Position numbers and translations under genes: made by a program. A DNA stretch of 64,000 nt. It comes from Alistipes excrementigallinarum (GTDB taxonomy: Bacteria > Bacteroidota > Bacteroidia > Bacteroidales > Rikenellaceae). Position 1 is the first letter of the stretch; every line of letters begins with the position of its first letter. Below the pieces are notes generated by a model. It was not told where the DNA came from and did not search any database. It saw only the letters and a program-made list of their open reading frames with translations. Positions 35,209 through 44,212 of this stretch are shown here, one piece after another. The DNA is taken from positions 186,001 through 250,000 of the forward strand of contig DXIP01000018.1 of NCBI GenBank assembly GCA_019112825.1, written 5' to 3'.

Positions 35209-35801
35209 TGATGGAGCGCCGCCCCGCCATAGCCGTCATCGCCCCCAGCATTCTCACGGCGCTGGGCATGAAGTCGATTCTCGAGAAAATCATCCCGATG
35301 GCCGAGGTCGAGGTCTTCAACGACGTGCATGCGCTCGAGGAGAGCGGCATGGAGCGCTACTTCCACTTCTTCACCGCCGCGCCGCTCTTCGTGCGCCACA
35401 GCGCCCTCTTCCGCCCCTACCGCCGGCGGGTGATTCTGCTCGCCGGAGGGTCGGTTCCCCCCGAGCTGGCCGACATGCGCCGCCTGAACATCCTCCGCAG
35501 CGAGGAGGAGCTCGTGCGCGACATCATGCACATGCACCGCAGCGTCCACCACGACGCCCACGACCCGGCGCCCGACGCCTCCGCCGCACAGGGGCCCGTG
35601 CTCTCGGCCCGCGAGGCGGAGGTGCTGGCCCTCATCGCCCGCGGACACATCAACAAGGAGATTGCCCAGCGGCTCGGCATCGGGCTGACGACGGTCATCT
35701 CGCACCGCCGCAACCTGATGGAGAAGCTCGGCATCCGCTCCGTCTCGGGGCTGACGCTCTACGCCGTCACGCGGGGCTATGTCGAGGCCGACGAACTCTG
35801 A
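35208..35801 (+). CDS. LuxR-type HTH regulator with pseudo-receiver domain
   Basis: This 197-residue protein has a C-terminal LuxR/FixJ-type HTH at ~130-190 (LSAREAEVLALIARGHINKEIAQRLGIG and a recognition helix region TVISHRRNLMEKLG). The N-terminal ~110 residues have receiver-like strands, but where the phosphoacceptor Asp should be the sequence reads HFFTAAPLFV, so phosphorylation is unlikely. Starts at 35208 and 35211 are both possible; the first overlaps the rlmH stop by one base. The TonB-dependent receptor 92 bp downstream is a plausible target. Confidence 0.85.
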   Translation: MMERRPAIAVIAPSILTALGMKSILEKIIPMAEVEVFNDVHALEESGMERYFHFFTAAPLFVRHSALFRPYRRRVILLAGGSVPPELADMRRLNILRSEEELVRDIMHMHRSVHHDAHDPAPDASAAQGPVLSAREAEVLALIARGHINKEIAQRLGIGLTTVISHRRNLMEKLGIRSVSGLTLYAVTRGYVEADEL

Positions 35802-35837
35802 GCGGAGCGCTCACGGGGCCGCTCCTCATAAATTAGG

Positions 35838-35869
35838 ATTGCATTTTCGCGCGAAAAGCCCTTACTTTG
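35838..35869 (+). promoter_or_regulatory. Promoter of the TonB receptor-calycin operon
   Basis: ATTG (35838-35841), 20 bp, then TTACTTTG (35862-35869), one base from TAnnTTTG. The GTG start follows 23 bp downstream. Confidence 0.55.
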
Positions 35870-35892
35870 CACCCGATTCGAACCATGCACCC

Positions 35893-38214
35893 GTGAAACC
35901 GCGCCTGCGCCACATCCCGCTTCTGCTGCTTTCGGCCATTGCCGCCGCCCTCCCGGCGGAGGGGCTTCGTGCACTGCCGCGGCCCCGCGACAAGGCCGCG
36001 ACCGAAGAGAGCGACCTGCTCGCCGACACGGTGATTCAGGTCGACCGCGTCCAGGTGACGGCCATCAAGCAGGGGCTCATGCTGCGCAGCGAGCCCGTCG
36101 CCTCGTCGATTCTGGGCGAGCGGATGCTCGAACGGCGCCACGTCGACGCCCTGAAGGATGCCTCGCTCATCGTCCCCAACCTCCACATCCCCGACTACGG
36201 CTCGCGCATGACCTCGTCGATTTACGTCCGCGGCCTCGGCGCCCGCATCGACCAGCCCGTCATGGGGCTCAACGTCGACAACGTCCCGGTACTCAACAAG
36301 GACAACTACGATACGGAGCTGGCCGACATCGAGCGCATCGAGGTGCTGCGCGGCCCGCAGTCGACCCTCTACGGCCGCAACACGATGGGGGGCGTAATCA
36401 ACGTCTACACGCTCTCGCCGCTCACCTACGAGGGCATCCGCCTCGGCATGGAGTACGGCAGCGGCAACACCCTCAAGCTGCGCGCGGCGGCCTATCAGAA
36501 GCTGCGCGAAGGGCTGGGGCTCTCCGTGACGGGCTACTACAGCCACAGCGACGGCCTCTTCGAGAACCGCTCGACGGGCAAGCTGTGCGACTGGGAGCGC
36601 AACGCCGGCGGACGGTGGCGCCTGCAGTGGCGCAGCGACTCGCGCTGGCAGATTGACAACACATTCGCCGTCTCGGTGCTCCGCCAGGGAGGCTATCCCT
36701 ACGCCTACGTCGGCGAAGAGATTAAGGTCGACGGCCAGAGCGTCATCCGCCCGGGCGAAATCAGCTACAACGACCCCTCGTCCTACCGCCGCACGCTGCT
36801 GAGCGACGGACTGACCGTCCGCTACGAGGGCGAACGCTTCACGCTCGCCTCGATTACGAGCTACCAGTACTCCGACGACGAGATGATACTCGACCAGGAC
36901 TTCCTGCCCCTCTCCTACTTCACGCTGCGGCAGGCCCGCACGGAGCACACGCTGACCGAGGACATCGTCATCCGCAAGCGGGGCAAGGGAAACTACCGCT
37001 GGCTGTTCGGCGCCTTCGGATTCTACCGCCACGGGGTGATGGACGCCCCCGTGAGGTTCAAGCAGTATGGAATCGACGAACTGATTCTCAAGCATATCAA
37101 CCAGGTGAATCCCGACTATGTCGACGTCTGGGACGACGACAACTTCGTGCTGGGGAGCACCTTCCGCATGCCGACGCTCGGCGCCGCACTCTACCACGAG
37201 TCGGAGTACCGCACGGGGCGCTGGCGCTTCACGGCGGGGCTGCGCTTCGACTATGAGCACGCCACGCTGCGCTACCGCAACTTCACCGACACGGGGTGCA
37301 AGACCTACCGGACCGACGAGGAGGGCAACCGCGAGCTGGTGGCCACCACGCCCATAAAAATCGACACGCGGGGCACGCTGCGCGACCTCTTCACCGAACT
37401 GCTGCCCAAGGTGACGGTCACCTACTCCTTCGACGAGAACCGCAACCTCTACCTCTCGGTCGCCAAGGGCTACAAGGCCGGCGGCTTCAACACGCAGATG
37501 TTCTCCGACGTGCTGCAGCAGCAAATCATGAAGGAGTACTTCCACGTCGGCACGCAGTACGACATCCGCAAGGTGGTGGGCTACGACCCCGAGTACAGCT
37601 GGAACTACGAGGTCGGGGGCCACTTCTCCTGCCTCGAGGGTGCCATACGGGGCGACTTCGCCCTCTTCTGGATTGACTGCCGCGACCAGCAGCTGACCGT
37701 CTTCCCCGAGGGGAGCACCACGGGGCGCATGATGACCAATGCCGGCCGCACGCGCAGCCTCGGCGCCGAGGTGGCCCTGCAGGCGGTGCCCCACCGCAAC
37801 GTGGAGCTCAACGTCGCCTACGGATACACCGACGCCCGCTTCGTGGAGTACAACAACGGCATCGAGGACTACGCCGGGAAGCGCATCCCCTACGCCCCGG
37901 AGCACACCTTCTCGGCCCTCGCCTCGTGGGAGATTCCCGTCGGCCTGCGCTGGCTCGAGCGCATCGTCCTGCAGGCCGACCTGCGCGGCACGGGACCGAT
38001 TGCCTGGAACGAGCAGAACTCGCTCCGGCAGTCGTTCTACCTGCTGACGGGAGCCTCGGTGCGCTTCGAGCAGCGCCACTTCTCGCTCGACCTCTGGGGC
38101 CGCAACCTCGCCGACACGCGCTACGACGTCTTCTACTTCCGCTCCATCGGCAACGACTTCGTGCAGCGGGGACGTCCGCGCACCTTCGGCATAACGCTCA
38201 ACATCAACCTTTAG
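35893..38214 (+). CDS. TonB-dependent outer-membrane receptor
   Basis: This 773-residue receptor has a signal peptide (RHIPLLLLSAIAAALPAEG). The plug domain spans ~50-180 (SSIYVRGLGARIDQP, IERIEVLRGPQSTLYGRNTMGGVINVYT) and a long beta-barrel follows, ending GRPRTFGITLNINL. A start is not obvious: the only in-frame start between the promoter and the signal peptide is GTG at 35893, which was chosen. It lacks the N-terminal carboxypeptidase-regulatory-like domain of SusC-type receptors, so it resembles siderophore, heme or vitamin receptors. Two calycin-like proteins follow, after gaps of 31 and 53 bp. Confidence 0.92.
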   Translation: MKPRLRHIPLLLLSAIAAALPAEGLRALPRPRDKAATEESDLLADTVIQVDRVQVTAIKQGLMLRSEPVASSILGERMLERRHVDALKDASLIVPNLHIPDYGSRMTSSIYVRGLGARIDQPVMGLNVDNVPVLNKDNYDTELADIERIEVLRGPQSTLYGRNTMGGVINVYTLSPLTYEGIRLGMEYGSGNTLKLRAAAYQKLREGLGLSVTGYYSHSDGLFENRSTGKLCDWERNAGGRWRLQWRSDSRWQIDNTFAVSVLRQGGYPYAYVGEEIKVDGQSVIRPGEISYNDPSSYRRTLLSDGLTVRYEGERFTLASITSYQYSDDEMILDQDFLPLSYFTLRQARTEHTLTEDIVIRKRGKGNYRWLFGAFGFYRHGVMDAPVRFKQYGIDELILKHINQVNPDYVDVWDDDNFVLGSTFRMPTLGAALYHESEYRTGRWRFTAGLRFDYEHATLRYRNFTDTGCKTYRTDEEGNRELVATTPIKIDTRGTLRDLFTELLPKVTVTYSFDENRNLYLSVAKGYKAGGFNTQMFSDVLQQQIMKEYFHVGTQYDIRKVVGYDPEYSWNYEVGGHFSCLEGAIRGDFALFWIDCRDQQLTVFPEGSTTGRMMTNAGRTRSLGAEVALQAVPHRNVELNVAYGYTDARFVEYNNGIEDYAGKRIPYAPEHTFSALASWEIPVGLRWLERIVLQADLRGTGPIAWNEQNSLRQSFYLLTGASVRFEQRHFSLDLWGRNLADTRYDVFYFRSIGNDFVQRGRPRTFGITLNINL

Positions 38215-38245
38215 AAAAGACTAATCCAAACACATTCAGACAACG

Positions 38246-38689
38246 ATGAAAAAACTGTTTGCACTCCTTGCCTGCCTCTTCGTGGCAGCCGCCTGCAACA
38301 CGGAGGACGAAATCTCGTTCAAGACCCAAATCGGCTACCGGGGAACCCTCGACATGCATCTGCTGGCCGACCCCTCGCAGAGCTACACCTACGAGAACGT
38401 CTCGTTCGAGCTGAAGAGCTCGACGGAGGACAACACGCTGACGCTGTGGATTTACGACATGCAGTTCCCGGGCATGCCGATGGCCATCGACATGACGCTG
38501 CCGGGCATCGGCTACACCTCGTCGGGCGATACGGCCACCCTCTCGGCCGACGAAGTAATCCCCTACTACGGCGAACGTCCGATGGAGGAGCGCAAAATCA
38601 CCGCGCTGCGCGGCACGGCAACCGCCGAGCGGCTCACGCTCACCTTCGAGTGCATGGGCTACAGCCTCAGCTACACGGGCACCAAGTAG
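38246..38689 (+). CDS. Calycin-like lipoprotein, copy 1
   Basis: This is a 147-residue lipoprotein (lipobox AAAC, then NTEDE). The mature part matches the Bacteroidetes calycin-like family, a small up-and-down beta-barrel: TLWIYDMQFPGMPMAIDM, LPGIGYTS, LSADEVIPYYG and the closing YSLSYTGTK. Calycins bind small hydrophobic or tetrapyrrole-like ligands; here the ligand is unknown. It lies 31 bp after the TonB-dependent receptor, so it may present or capture that receptor's substrate (inference). Confidence 0.85.
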   Translation: MKKLFALLACLFVAAACNTEDEISFKTQIGYRGTLDMHLLADPSQSYTYENVSFELKSSTEDNTLTLWIYDMQFPGMPMAIDMTLPGIGYTSSGDTATLSADEVIPYYGERPMEERKITALRGTATAERLTLTFECMGYSLSYTGTK

Positions 38690-38742
38690 CCGCCAGGCGC
38701 TCCGTATCAACACAAACACCAACCCCCATCATTACGACAACC

Positions 38743-39291
38743 ATGTTTGCAACCATCTTCAAACGACTGCTGCTTCTGACCGGTGCACTCACCATGCTGG
38801 CCTCCTGCAGCGACGACGACTCGGGGCTTCCCAACGGATATGTCTATCTGGGCGGGAACCCCTATCTGGAGGAGGGACACCTGACGGGAACCAACCTCCA
38901 CTTCTACGGCACGACGACGGTCCGCGACACGCAGAGCGGCGAGAGCTACACCAACCGGGAGGGATACATCGAACTGGCCGGGCTCTACGACTTTACGCTC
39001 TACCTCCACCGCTTCCGCCTCGAGGCCGGAACATGGGGCAGCGAGATGCGGCTCCGCGACGTCGGATACACCCCCACGGGCGACCGCTCGCTCAGCTTTG
39101 CGCTGGAGGAGGTCATTCCCGAGGTGCAACAGCCCAACGAGGTGGGCGGCGGGGCCACCTACCGTCCCGACGAGGAGCTCCGCATCACGCAGTTCGAGGG
39201 GCGCATCGACGACATCGACTGCAGCATGAGCTTCACCGTGGCCGGACGCTGGCAGGTTGCCTACGAAGGGCGCCTGATTGGACCGAAATAA
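38743..39291 (+). CDS. Calycin-like lipoprotein, copy 2 (divergent)
   Basis: This is a 182-residue lipoprotein (LASC, then SDDDS). It follows the same strand pattern as the preceding gene (LYLHRFRLEAGTWGSEMRL, DVGYTPTGD, LEEVIPEV, LRITQFEGRI, GRWQVAYEGRL) with about 30 extra residues, so it is probably a diverged paralogue. It closes the receptor operon; its stop codon is 23 bp before the nadC start. Confidence 0.7.
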   Translation: MFATIFKRLLLLTGALTMLASCSDDDSGLPNGYVYLGGNPYLEEGHLTGTNLHFYGTTTVRDTQSGESYTNREGYIELAGLYDFTLYLHRFRLEAGTWGSEMRLRDVGYTPTGDRSLSFALEEVIPEVQQPNEVGGGATYRPDEELRITQFEGRIDDIDCSMSFTVAGRWQVAYEGRLIGPK

Positions 39292-39302
39292 ATATTTTTT
39301 CG

Positions 39303-39310
39303 TACCTTTG
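39303..39310 (+). promoter_or_regulatory. -7 box for nadC, only 4 bp before the ATG
   Basis: TACCTTTG is an exact TAnnTTTG box, with ATTG at 22 bp upstream (39277-39280). The nadC ATG starts at 39315, so a transcript from this box would have almost no leader. Confidence 0.65.
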
Positions 39311-39314
39311 CCGC

Positions 39315-40169
39315 ATGAAACCCGAATACATACCTTTCGTCAAGGAGCTCATCGAGCTCTGCATCAAAGAAGACATCGGCGACGGCGACCACACGTCGCT
39401 CTGCTGCATCCCGGCCGACGCGCACGGACGCATGCGCCTGCTCTGCAAGCAGGAGGGCGTCATCGCCGGCATCGAGGTGGCCCAAATGGTGTTCGACCGG
39501 CTCGACCCCGAGATGCGGTTCGAGCAGAAACTCAACGACGGCGACCACGTCCAGCCGGGCGATGTCGCCTTCTACGTCTCCGGCCGCGTACGCTCGCTGC
39601 TTCAGGCCGAGCGCATCGTGCTCAACATCATGCAGCGCATGAGCGGCGTGGCAACCCAGACGGCCTTCTACGTGAAGCACCTCGAGGGGCTGCACACCCG
39701 CATTCTCGACACGCGCAAGACCACGCCGGGCATGCGCGTGCTGGACAAGATGGCCGTCAAGCTGGGCGGCGGCGAGAACCACCGCATTGGGCTCTTCGAC
39801 ATGATTCTGCTCAAGGACAACCACATCGACTTCGCCGGCGGCATCCGGAAGGCCATCCACGGCGCCCGCGAATACCTGCACGCCAAGGGCAAGCAGCTCC
39901 CCATCGAGTGCGAGGTGCGCTCGCTGGAGGATATCGACGAGGTCTTTGCCGCCGGAGGCGTCGACCGCATCATGTTCGACAACTTCACCCCCGAGATGAC
40001 ACGCAAGGCGGTTGAAAAGGTGGCGGGCCGCTGCGAGACGGAGTCGAGCGGAGGCATCACCCTCGAGACGATGCGCGCCTATGCCGAGTGCGGCGTGGAC
40101 TTCATCTCGGTTGGGGCGCTGACCCACCAAATCAAGTCGCTCGACATGTCGCTCAAGGCGTGCGAATAG
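39315..40169 (+). CDS. nadC: Nicotinate-nucleotide diphosphorylase (quinolinate phosphoribosyltransferase)
   Basis: This 284-residue enzyme converts quinolinate and PRPP to nicotinate mononucleotide in NAD synthesis. The diagnostic sequences are EDIGDGDHTS near the N-terminus, RILDTRKTTPGMR, KLGGGENHRIGLFDMILLKDNH and, at the C-terminus, SSGGITLETMRAYAECGVDFISVGALTH. The length matches the family, which fixes the start at 39315 even though the promoter box ends only 4 bp upstream. No nadA or nadB is next to it. Confidence 0.96.
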   Translation: MKPEYIPFVKELIELCIKEDIGDGDHTSLCCIPADAHGRMRLLCKQEGVIAGIEVAQMVFDRLDPEMRFEQKLNDGDHVQPGDVAFYVSGRVRSLLQAERIVLNIMQRMSGVATQTAFYVKHLEGLHTRILDTRKTTPGMRVLDKMAVKLGGGENHRIGLFDMILLKDNHIDFAGGIRKAIHGAREYLHAKGKQLPIECEVRSLEDIDEVFAAGGVDRIMFDNFTPEMTRKAVEKVAGRCETESSGGITLETMRAYAECGVDFISVGALTHQIKSLDMSLKACE

Positions 40170-40214
40170 CCGCCCGGCAGACATCCGACCCTGACATCCG
40201 AAAAAGAGACGACC

Positions 40215-40259
40215 GACGGCCGCCGTCACCGACTCCATGAGCCGAGGACGGCGGCCGTT
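40215..40259 (+). terminator. Stem-loop after nadC
   Basis: A 12-pair stem (ACGGCCGCCGTC / GACGGCGGCCGT) with a 19-nt loop lies 46 bp after the nadC stop. There is no T-run, so termination strength is uncertain. Confidence 0.5.
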
Positions 40260-40528
40260 CGCATCGGATGGGTGGGCTGAAGTAGAAAAATGCAGCTGCG
40301 CACACCAAAATCCGGACGGACGCATCAAGCCGGACGCACGAAACCGCACACACGAAGCCGGGTGCATGAAGCACCGACCGGAGCGGCGAAGGACCGGCTT
40401 CCGCGCCGTGGCCCCTACGAAGTGGTCCGGAAGTACAAATTGGTCCGGCCCTGCTACCGAAAGCGGTCGAAAAGCCCGCTGCAAGCGGATGCTGCGCCTA
40501 TTTTTCGGACAAAAGAGGCGGCTGCGGA
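40260..40528. other. Non-coding spacer upstream of the LtaS-like operon
   Basis: No gene was seen. The stretch has loosely repeated words (GCCGGACGCACGAAACCGCA, AGCCGGGTGCATGAAGCACC) and less GC skew than the flanking genes. Short open frames on both strands lack start context. Confidence 0.45.
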
Positions 40529-40559
40529 GTTGCACCATCCGCCGAAACCATTAAATTTG
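40529..40559 (+). promoter_or_regulatory. Promoter of the LtaS-like/DUF2156-GNAT operon
   Basis: GTTG (40529-40532), a 19-bp spacer and TAAATTTG (40552-40559). The ATG is 107 bp downstream, leaving a leader of about 100 nt. Confidence 0.7.
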
Positions 40560-40666
40560 CAGCCGGAAGCCGACCCGGGCCCGCTGCGGAAGGGAGCCCG
40601 GCCTGCTTCCCGCCCGAGGGGCGCCCGACGCCCGCCCGGGCAACCATACACCCAAATCCAACGCCC

Positions 40667-42637
40667 GTGAAACGACTGCTCCATACCCCGCTTTTCCTGC
40701 TTCTCTGGCGCATCGTGCTGCTCTATGTGGTGCTGATGCTCTGCCGCATGGTCTTCTACCTCTACAACTACGAACTGCTGGGCGCGCTCTCGTGGCACGA
40801 GGCGGGACAGCTCCTGCAGGGGGCGCTGAAGTTCGACACGGCCTCGATTGTCTACGCCGAGGGGCTCTTCATCCTCCTCTCGCTGCTGCCCCTTCCGCGC
40901 CGTCTGCGCGAGCGGGGCTGGTGGCGCAACCTGCGCTACGGCTACTACGTGGCGGTGGGTGCGCTGCTGGTGGTAGCGGTCAACATGGCCGACTGCGTCT
41001 ACTTCCGCTACACGCAGAAGCGCTTCACGGCCGAGGAGCTCTTCTTCGCCGACAACGACAATTCGGCGCAGCTGGTTGTGAAGTTCCTGGGTGAGAACTG
41101 GTACCTGGCGCTCGTCGCCGCGGGCCTCATCGCCCTGCTTGCATGGGGCTACCGCCGCAAGGCGCGCGAAGAGAGCCTGCTGCGCGACGGCTGGAGCTAC
41201 TATGCAGGCGGCACGCTGCTGCTGGCCCTCGGCGCGGCGCTCTCCATCGCCGGCATGCGCGGCGGCATGACCCGCATGACGCGTCCCATCACCCTCTCCA
41301 ACGCCACGCTCTACACCTCCGACAGCGGCAAGGCCAACCTCATCCTGAGCAACCCCTTCTGCATCCTCCGCACGGTGGGCAGCAGCGCGAAGGTCTCCTA
41401 CCGCAAGTACTACGCCGCGGAGGAGCTCGACAGCCTCTTCACACCGCTCCACATGCCCGCCGACTCGGCGGCCGTCGACCTCTCGGGACGCAACGTGGTG
41501 CTCTTCGTCATGGAGAGCATGTCGGCCGAGCACTCGGCCCACCTCATGCCCGAGCTCTATGCCGGCCGTGCGGAGCAGGGCTTCACCCCCTTCCTTGATT
41601 CGCTCATGCGCGAGGGATTGTGCTTCGAACGCTTCTACGCCAACGGCACCCGCTCCATCCAGGCGCTCCCCTCGGTGCTGGGAAGCATTCCCTCGTTCAA
41701 GACCCCCTTCGTGCTGATGCCCCAGGCGCTGGGCCGCAGCCGCCAGCTGCCCGCCATGCTCTCCGACCGGGGCTACGAGACGCTCTTCTTCTGCGGCTCG
41801 GAGCACGGTTCGATGGGCTTCGGGGCCTACGCCCGCTCGGCCGGCGTCGAGCGGCTCGTCAGCCGCGAGGATTACGAGGCGGCCCACGGCAAGGGGGATT
41901 TCGACGGATACTGGGGCATCTGGGACGAGCCCTTCCTGCGCTTCACGGGCGAGGAGCTGGGCCGCACGCGCGAGCCCTTCTTCGCCACGCTCTTCACCCT
42001 CTCGTCGCACCACCCCTTCGTCGTGCCCGAAGAGTACGCCGACTCGCTTCCCGAGGGCTACACCCGCATCCACAAGGGGGTTGCCTACGACGACATGGCC
42101 TTCCGCCGCTTCTTCGAACGCTACAAGGACGAGGAGTGGTTCCGCCGCACGATTTTCGTCTTCACGGCCGACCACGTCTCCTCCGAGAAGTTCGCCGAGG
42201 AGAGCCTCGCCTTCCCCGGCAACATGCGCATCATAGGCTTCATCTACACGCCCGACGGCGCGCTGCGCGGCACCATCCGCGAGGTTGCGCAGCAGCTCGA
42301 CCTCATGCCGACACTGCTCGGGCTGCTGGGCAACCGCGAGCCCTACTTCGCCTTCGGCCGCGACGTGCTCAACGAGCCGGAGCGTCCCCGCTGGTCGGTC
42401 TCCTACGGTGGAGGCAACTTCCGTGCAGTGACGGGCGACGCCACACTGCTCTTCGACGAGGAGCAGGCCACGGTCGAGCCCCGCACCGACAGCGGCTGCA
42501 TCCCTTCGGCCGGCGACACGCCCGACGCCGCCGCGCTGCTGCCGCAGCTCAAGGCGCTCATTCAACAATACTACACCCGCATCGAACGCAAGGACTACAC
42601 GGTCGGCGGGGACAACACGCTTCATACCGATGATTGA
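40667..42637 (+). CDS. LTA synthase-family membrane sulfatase/phosphotransferase
   Basis: This 656-residue inner-membrane protein has about five N-terminal membrane segments (to ~residue 200) followed by a periplasmic alkaline-phosphatase-fold domain. Sulfatase/LtaS landmarks are NVVLFVMESMSAEHS, the likely nucleophile Thr328 in NGTRSIQALPSVLGSIPS, GSEHGSMGFG and FTADHVSS. Members transfer phosphoglycerol or phosphoethanolamine-type groups to glycans or lipids. As the host is Gram-negative it is not making true lipoteichoic acid; the acceptor is unknown. It overlaps the next gene by 8 bp. Confidence 0.88.
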   Translation: MKRLLHTPLFLLLWRIVLLYVVLMLCRMVFYLYNYELLGALSWHEAGQLLQGALKFDTASIVYAEGLFILLSLLPLPRRLRERGWWRNLRYGYYVAVGALLVVAVNMADCVYFRYTQKRFTAEELFFADNDNSAQLVVKFLGENWYLALVAAGLIALLAWGYRRKAREESLLRDGWSYYAGGTLLLALGAALSIAGMRGGMTRMTRPITLSNATLYTSDSGKANLILSNPFCILRTVGSSAKVSYRKYYAAEELDSLFTPLHMPADSAAVDLSGRNVVLFVMESMSAEHSAHLMPELYAGRAEQGFTPFLDSLMREGLCFERFYANGTRSIQALPSVLGSIPSFKTPFVLMPQALGRSRQLPAMLSDRGYETLFFCGSEHGSMGFGAYARSAGVERLVSREDYEAAHGKGDFDGYWGIWDEPFLRFTGEELGRTREPFFATLFTLSSHHPFVVPEEYADSLPEGYTRIHKGVAYDDMAFRRFFERYKDEEWFRRTIFVFTADHVSSEKFAEESLAFPGNMRIIGFIYTPDGALRGTIREVAQQLDLMPTLLGLLGNREPYFAFGRDVLNEPERPRWSVSYGGGNFRAVTGDATLLFDEEQATVEPRTDSGCIPSAGDTPDAAALLPQLKALIQQYYTRIERKDYTVGGDNTLHTDD

Positions 42638-44018
42638 ATTTCAACCCGTCCGGCTCGAAGACCGGGCAACCATCGAACGCTTCACGATGTCGTCCGACAT
42701 CACCAACTGCGACCTCTCGTTCTCGAACATGTACTGCTGGCAGGAGGTCTACCACAGCGCATGGGCCGTGGTGGACGGCTTTCTGGTGATTCGCTTCCAG
42801 ATTGACGGCGGCGAGCGGCTGGGCTACATGCAGCCCGTCGGCGAGGGCGACTGCGCCCGCATCATCCCCGCGCTGCGCGAGGATGCTCATGCCCACGGGC
42901 AGCGGCTGCGCATCGTCGGGCTCACGGACCAGGGGCGCGACATGATTCGCAACATGCACATCGGGCAGTTCGCCTTCGAGTCGGACCGTGCACTGGAGGA
43001 CTACGTCTATGCGGCCGACGACCTGCGCAACCTGCCGGGGCGCCGCTACCAGCCCAAACGCAACCACATCAACCGTTTCACGGCCGAATACCCCGACTAC
43101 CGCTACGAGGAGCTCACGCCCGACCGGTTCCAGGCCTGCATGGAGCTCGAACGCGAGTGGCGGCAGGTGCACGAGGGACACACCTCGGAGCTCTGCGCCG
43201 AGCAGCGGGCCATGCAGCGGGGATTCGCCCACTTCGCCGAGCTGGGCATGACGGGCGGCTGCATCTATGTGGGCGACCGCATGGTGGCCTTCACCTACGG
43301 CTCGGCCGTGAACGACCACACGTTCGACACCCATGTCGAGAAGGCCGACACGGAGTACGACGGCGCCTTCACCATCATCAACTGCCTCTTCGCCCGCCAC
43401 CTGCCCGAGCGCTTCACGCTCATCAACCGCGAGGAGGACCTCGGCATCGAGGGGCTACGCCGCGCCAAGCTCTCGTACCACCCCGTCGTCATCCAGCACA
43501 AGTATCTGGCCATCCACCTCCACCCCGACGAACTGGAGTGCAAGCGTCTCTGGACAACCTGCTTCGGCGACGAGGAGCAGTTCGTGGACTCGTTCCTCAT
43601 CCGCTACTACAGCCGCCGGCGCATGCTCTGCATCGAGCGCGACGGAGGCATGGCGGCGATGCTCCACCTGCTCCCCTTTGAGAGCGAGCTGGGGCGCACG
43701 ACCTACATCTACGGCGTGGCCACCGCCCCCAAACACCGGGGCGAGGGGCTTGCGACGGAGCTCATGCGCGAAGCGATGCGGCTCATCGAGGAGCGCGGCG
43801 ACGATGCCGCCCTGCTCATCCCCTCGCCGGGCGAGGAGTGGCTCCGCGACTTCTACGGCCGCTTCGGCTTCGAGGGGCGCACCCCGGTGGAGTTCGTCAC
43901 GAAGGACGGCTTCGACTTCGGCACGGGCAATGCGGCCGACGACCTGGCGATGGTCTGGCAGCGCCGCCCGGAGCAGCAGCGCCCCGAACGGCTCCGCTGC
44001 CTCTGGAACGGGAAGTGA
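42630..44018 (+). CDS. DUF2156 (phosphatidylglycerol lysyltransferase-like) fused to GNAT acetyltransferase
   Basis: This is a 462-residue cytoplasmic protein. Residues ~1-300 resemble DUF2156/MprF C-terminal-type aminoacyl transferases (DLSFSNMYCWQEVYHSAW, GRRYQPKRNHINRF, FTLINREEDLGIEGLRRAKLSY). Residues ~310-440 are a GNAT domain with the acetyl-CoA loop KHRGEGLATELM and a late WLRDFYGRFGFEGR. Its ATG lies inside the end of the LtaS-like gene (8-bp overlap), so the two are translationally coupled. The pairing suggests modification of an envelope lipid or polymer; that is inference. Confidence 0.78.
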   Translation: MIEFQPVRLEDRATIERFTMSSDITNCDLSFSNMYCWQEVYHSAWAVVDGFLVIRFQIDGGERLGYMQPVGEGDCARIIPALREDAHAHGQRLRIVGLTDQGRDMIRNMHIGQFAFESDRALEDYVYAADDLRNLPGRRYQPKRNHINRFTAEYPDYRYEELTPDRFQACMELEREWRQVHEGHTSELCAEQRAMQRGFAHFAELGMTGGCIYVGDRMVAFTYGSAVNDHTFDTHVEKADTEYDGAFTIINCLFARHLPERFTLINREEDLGIEGLRRAKLSYHPVVIQHKYLAIHLHPDELECKRLWTTCFGDEEQFVDSFLIRYYSRRRMLCIERDGGMAAMLHLLPFESELGRTTYIYGVATAPKHRGEGLATELMREAMRLIEERGDDAALLIPSPGEEWLRDFYGRFGFEGRTPVEFVTKDGFDFGTGNAADDLAMVWQRRPEQQRPERLRCLWNGK

Positions 44019-44034
44019 CGCATCCGCATGCAAA

Positions 44035-44075
44035 AAGCGAGGGGGTCCGGCCATAGAGGTCGGGCCTCCTCGCTT
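44035..44075. terminator. Inverted repeat between convergent genes
   Basis: The stem AAGCGAGGNGG / CCTCCTCGCTT closes a larger paired region. The T-run (TTTTTG) is on the minus strand, so it best serves the terminase gene, but it also lies right after the DUF2156-GNAT stop. Confidence 0.6.
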
Positions 44076-44212
44076 CTGTGGGGCGGCAAGCGGAACGGGA
44101 CGGAACGGCTGCAGCCTGCCGGTGCCTGTGCACGGGGTGCGACAGAAGACGGCCGCCGGGATGACGAACAGCCCCCCCGGAGCGGAGGACCGGAACGCCG
44201 GGGAACGCGTCG

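Noticed and set aside
40153..40554. Small open frames on both strands between nadC and the LtaS-like gene
   Set aside because: They overlap a stem-loop and a promoter and have no protein-like composition.
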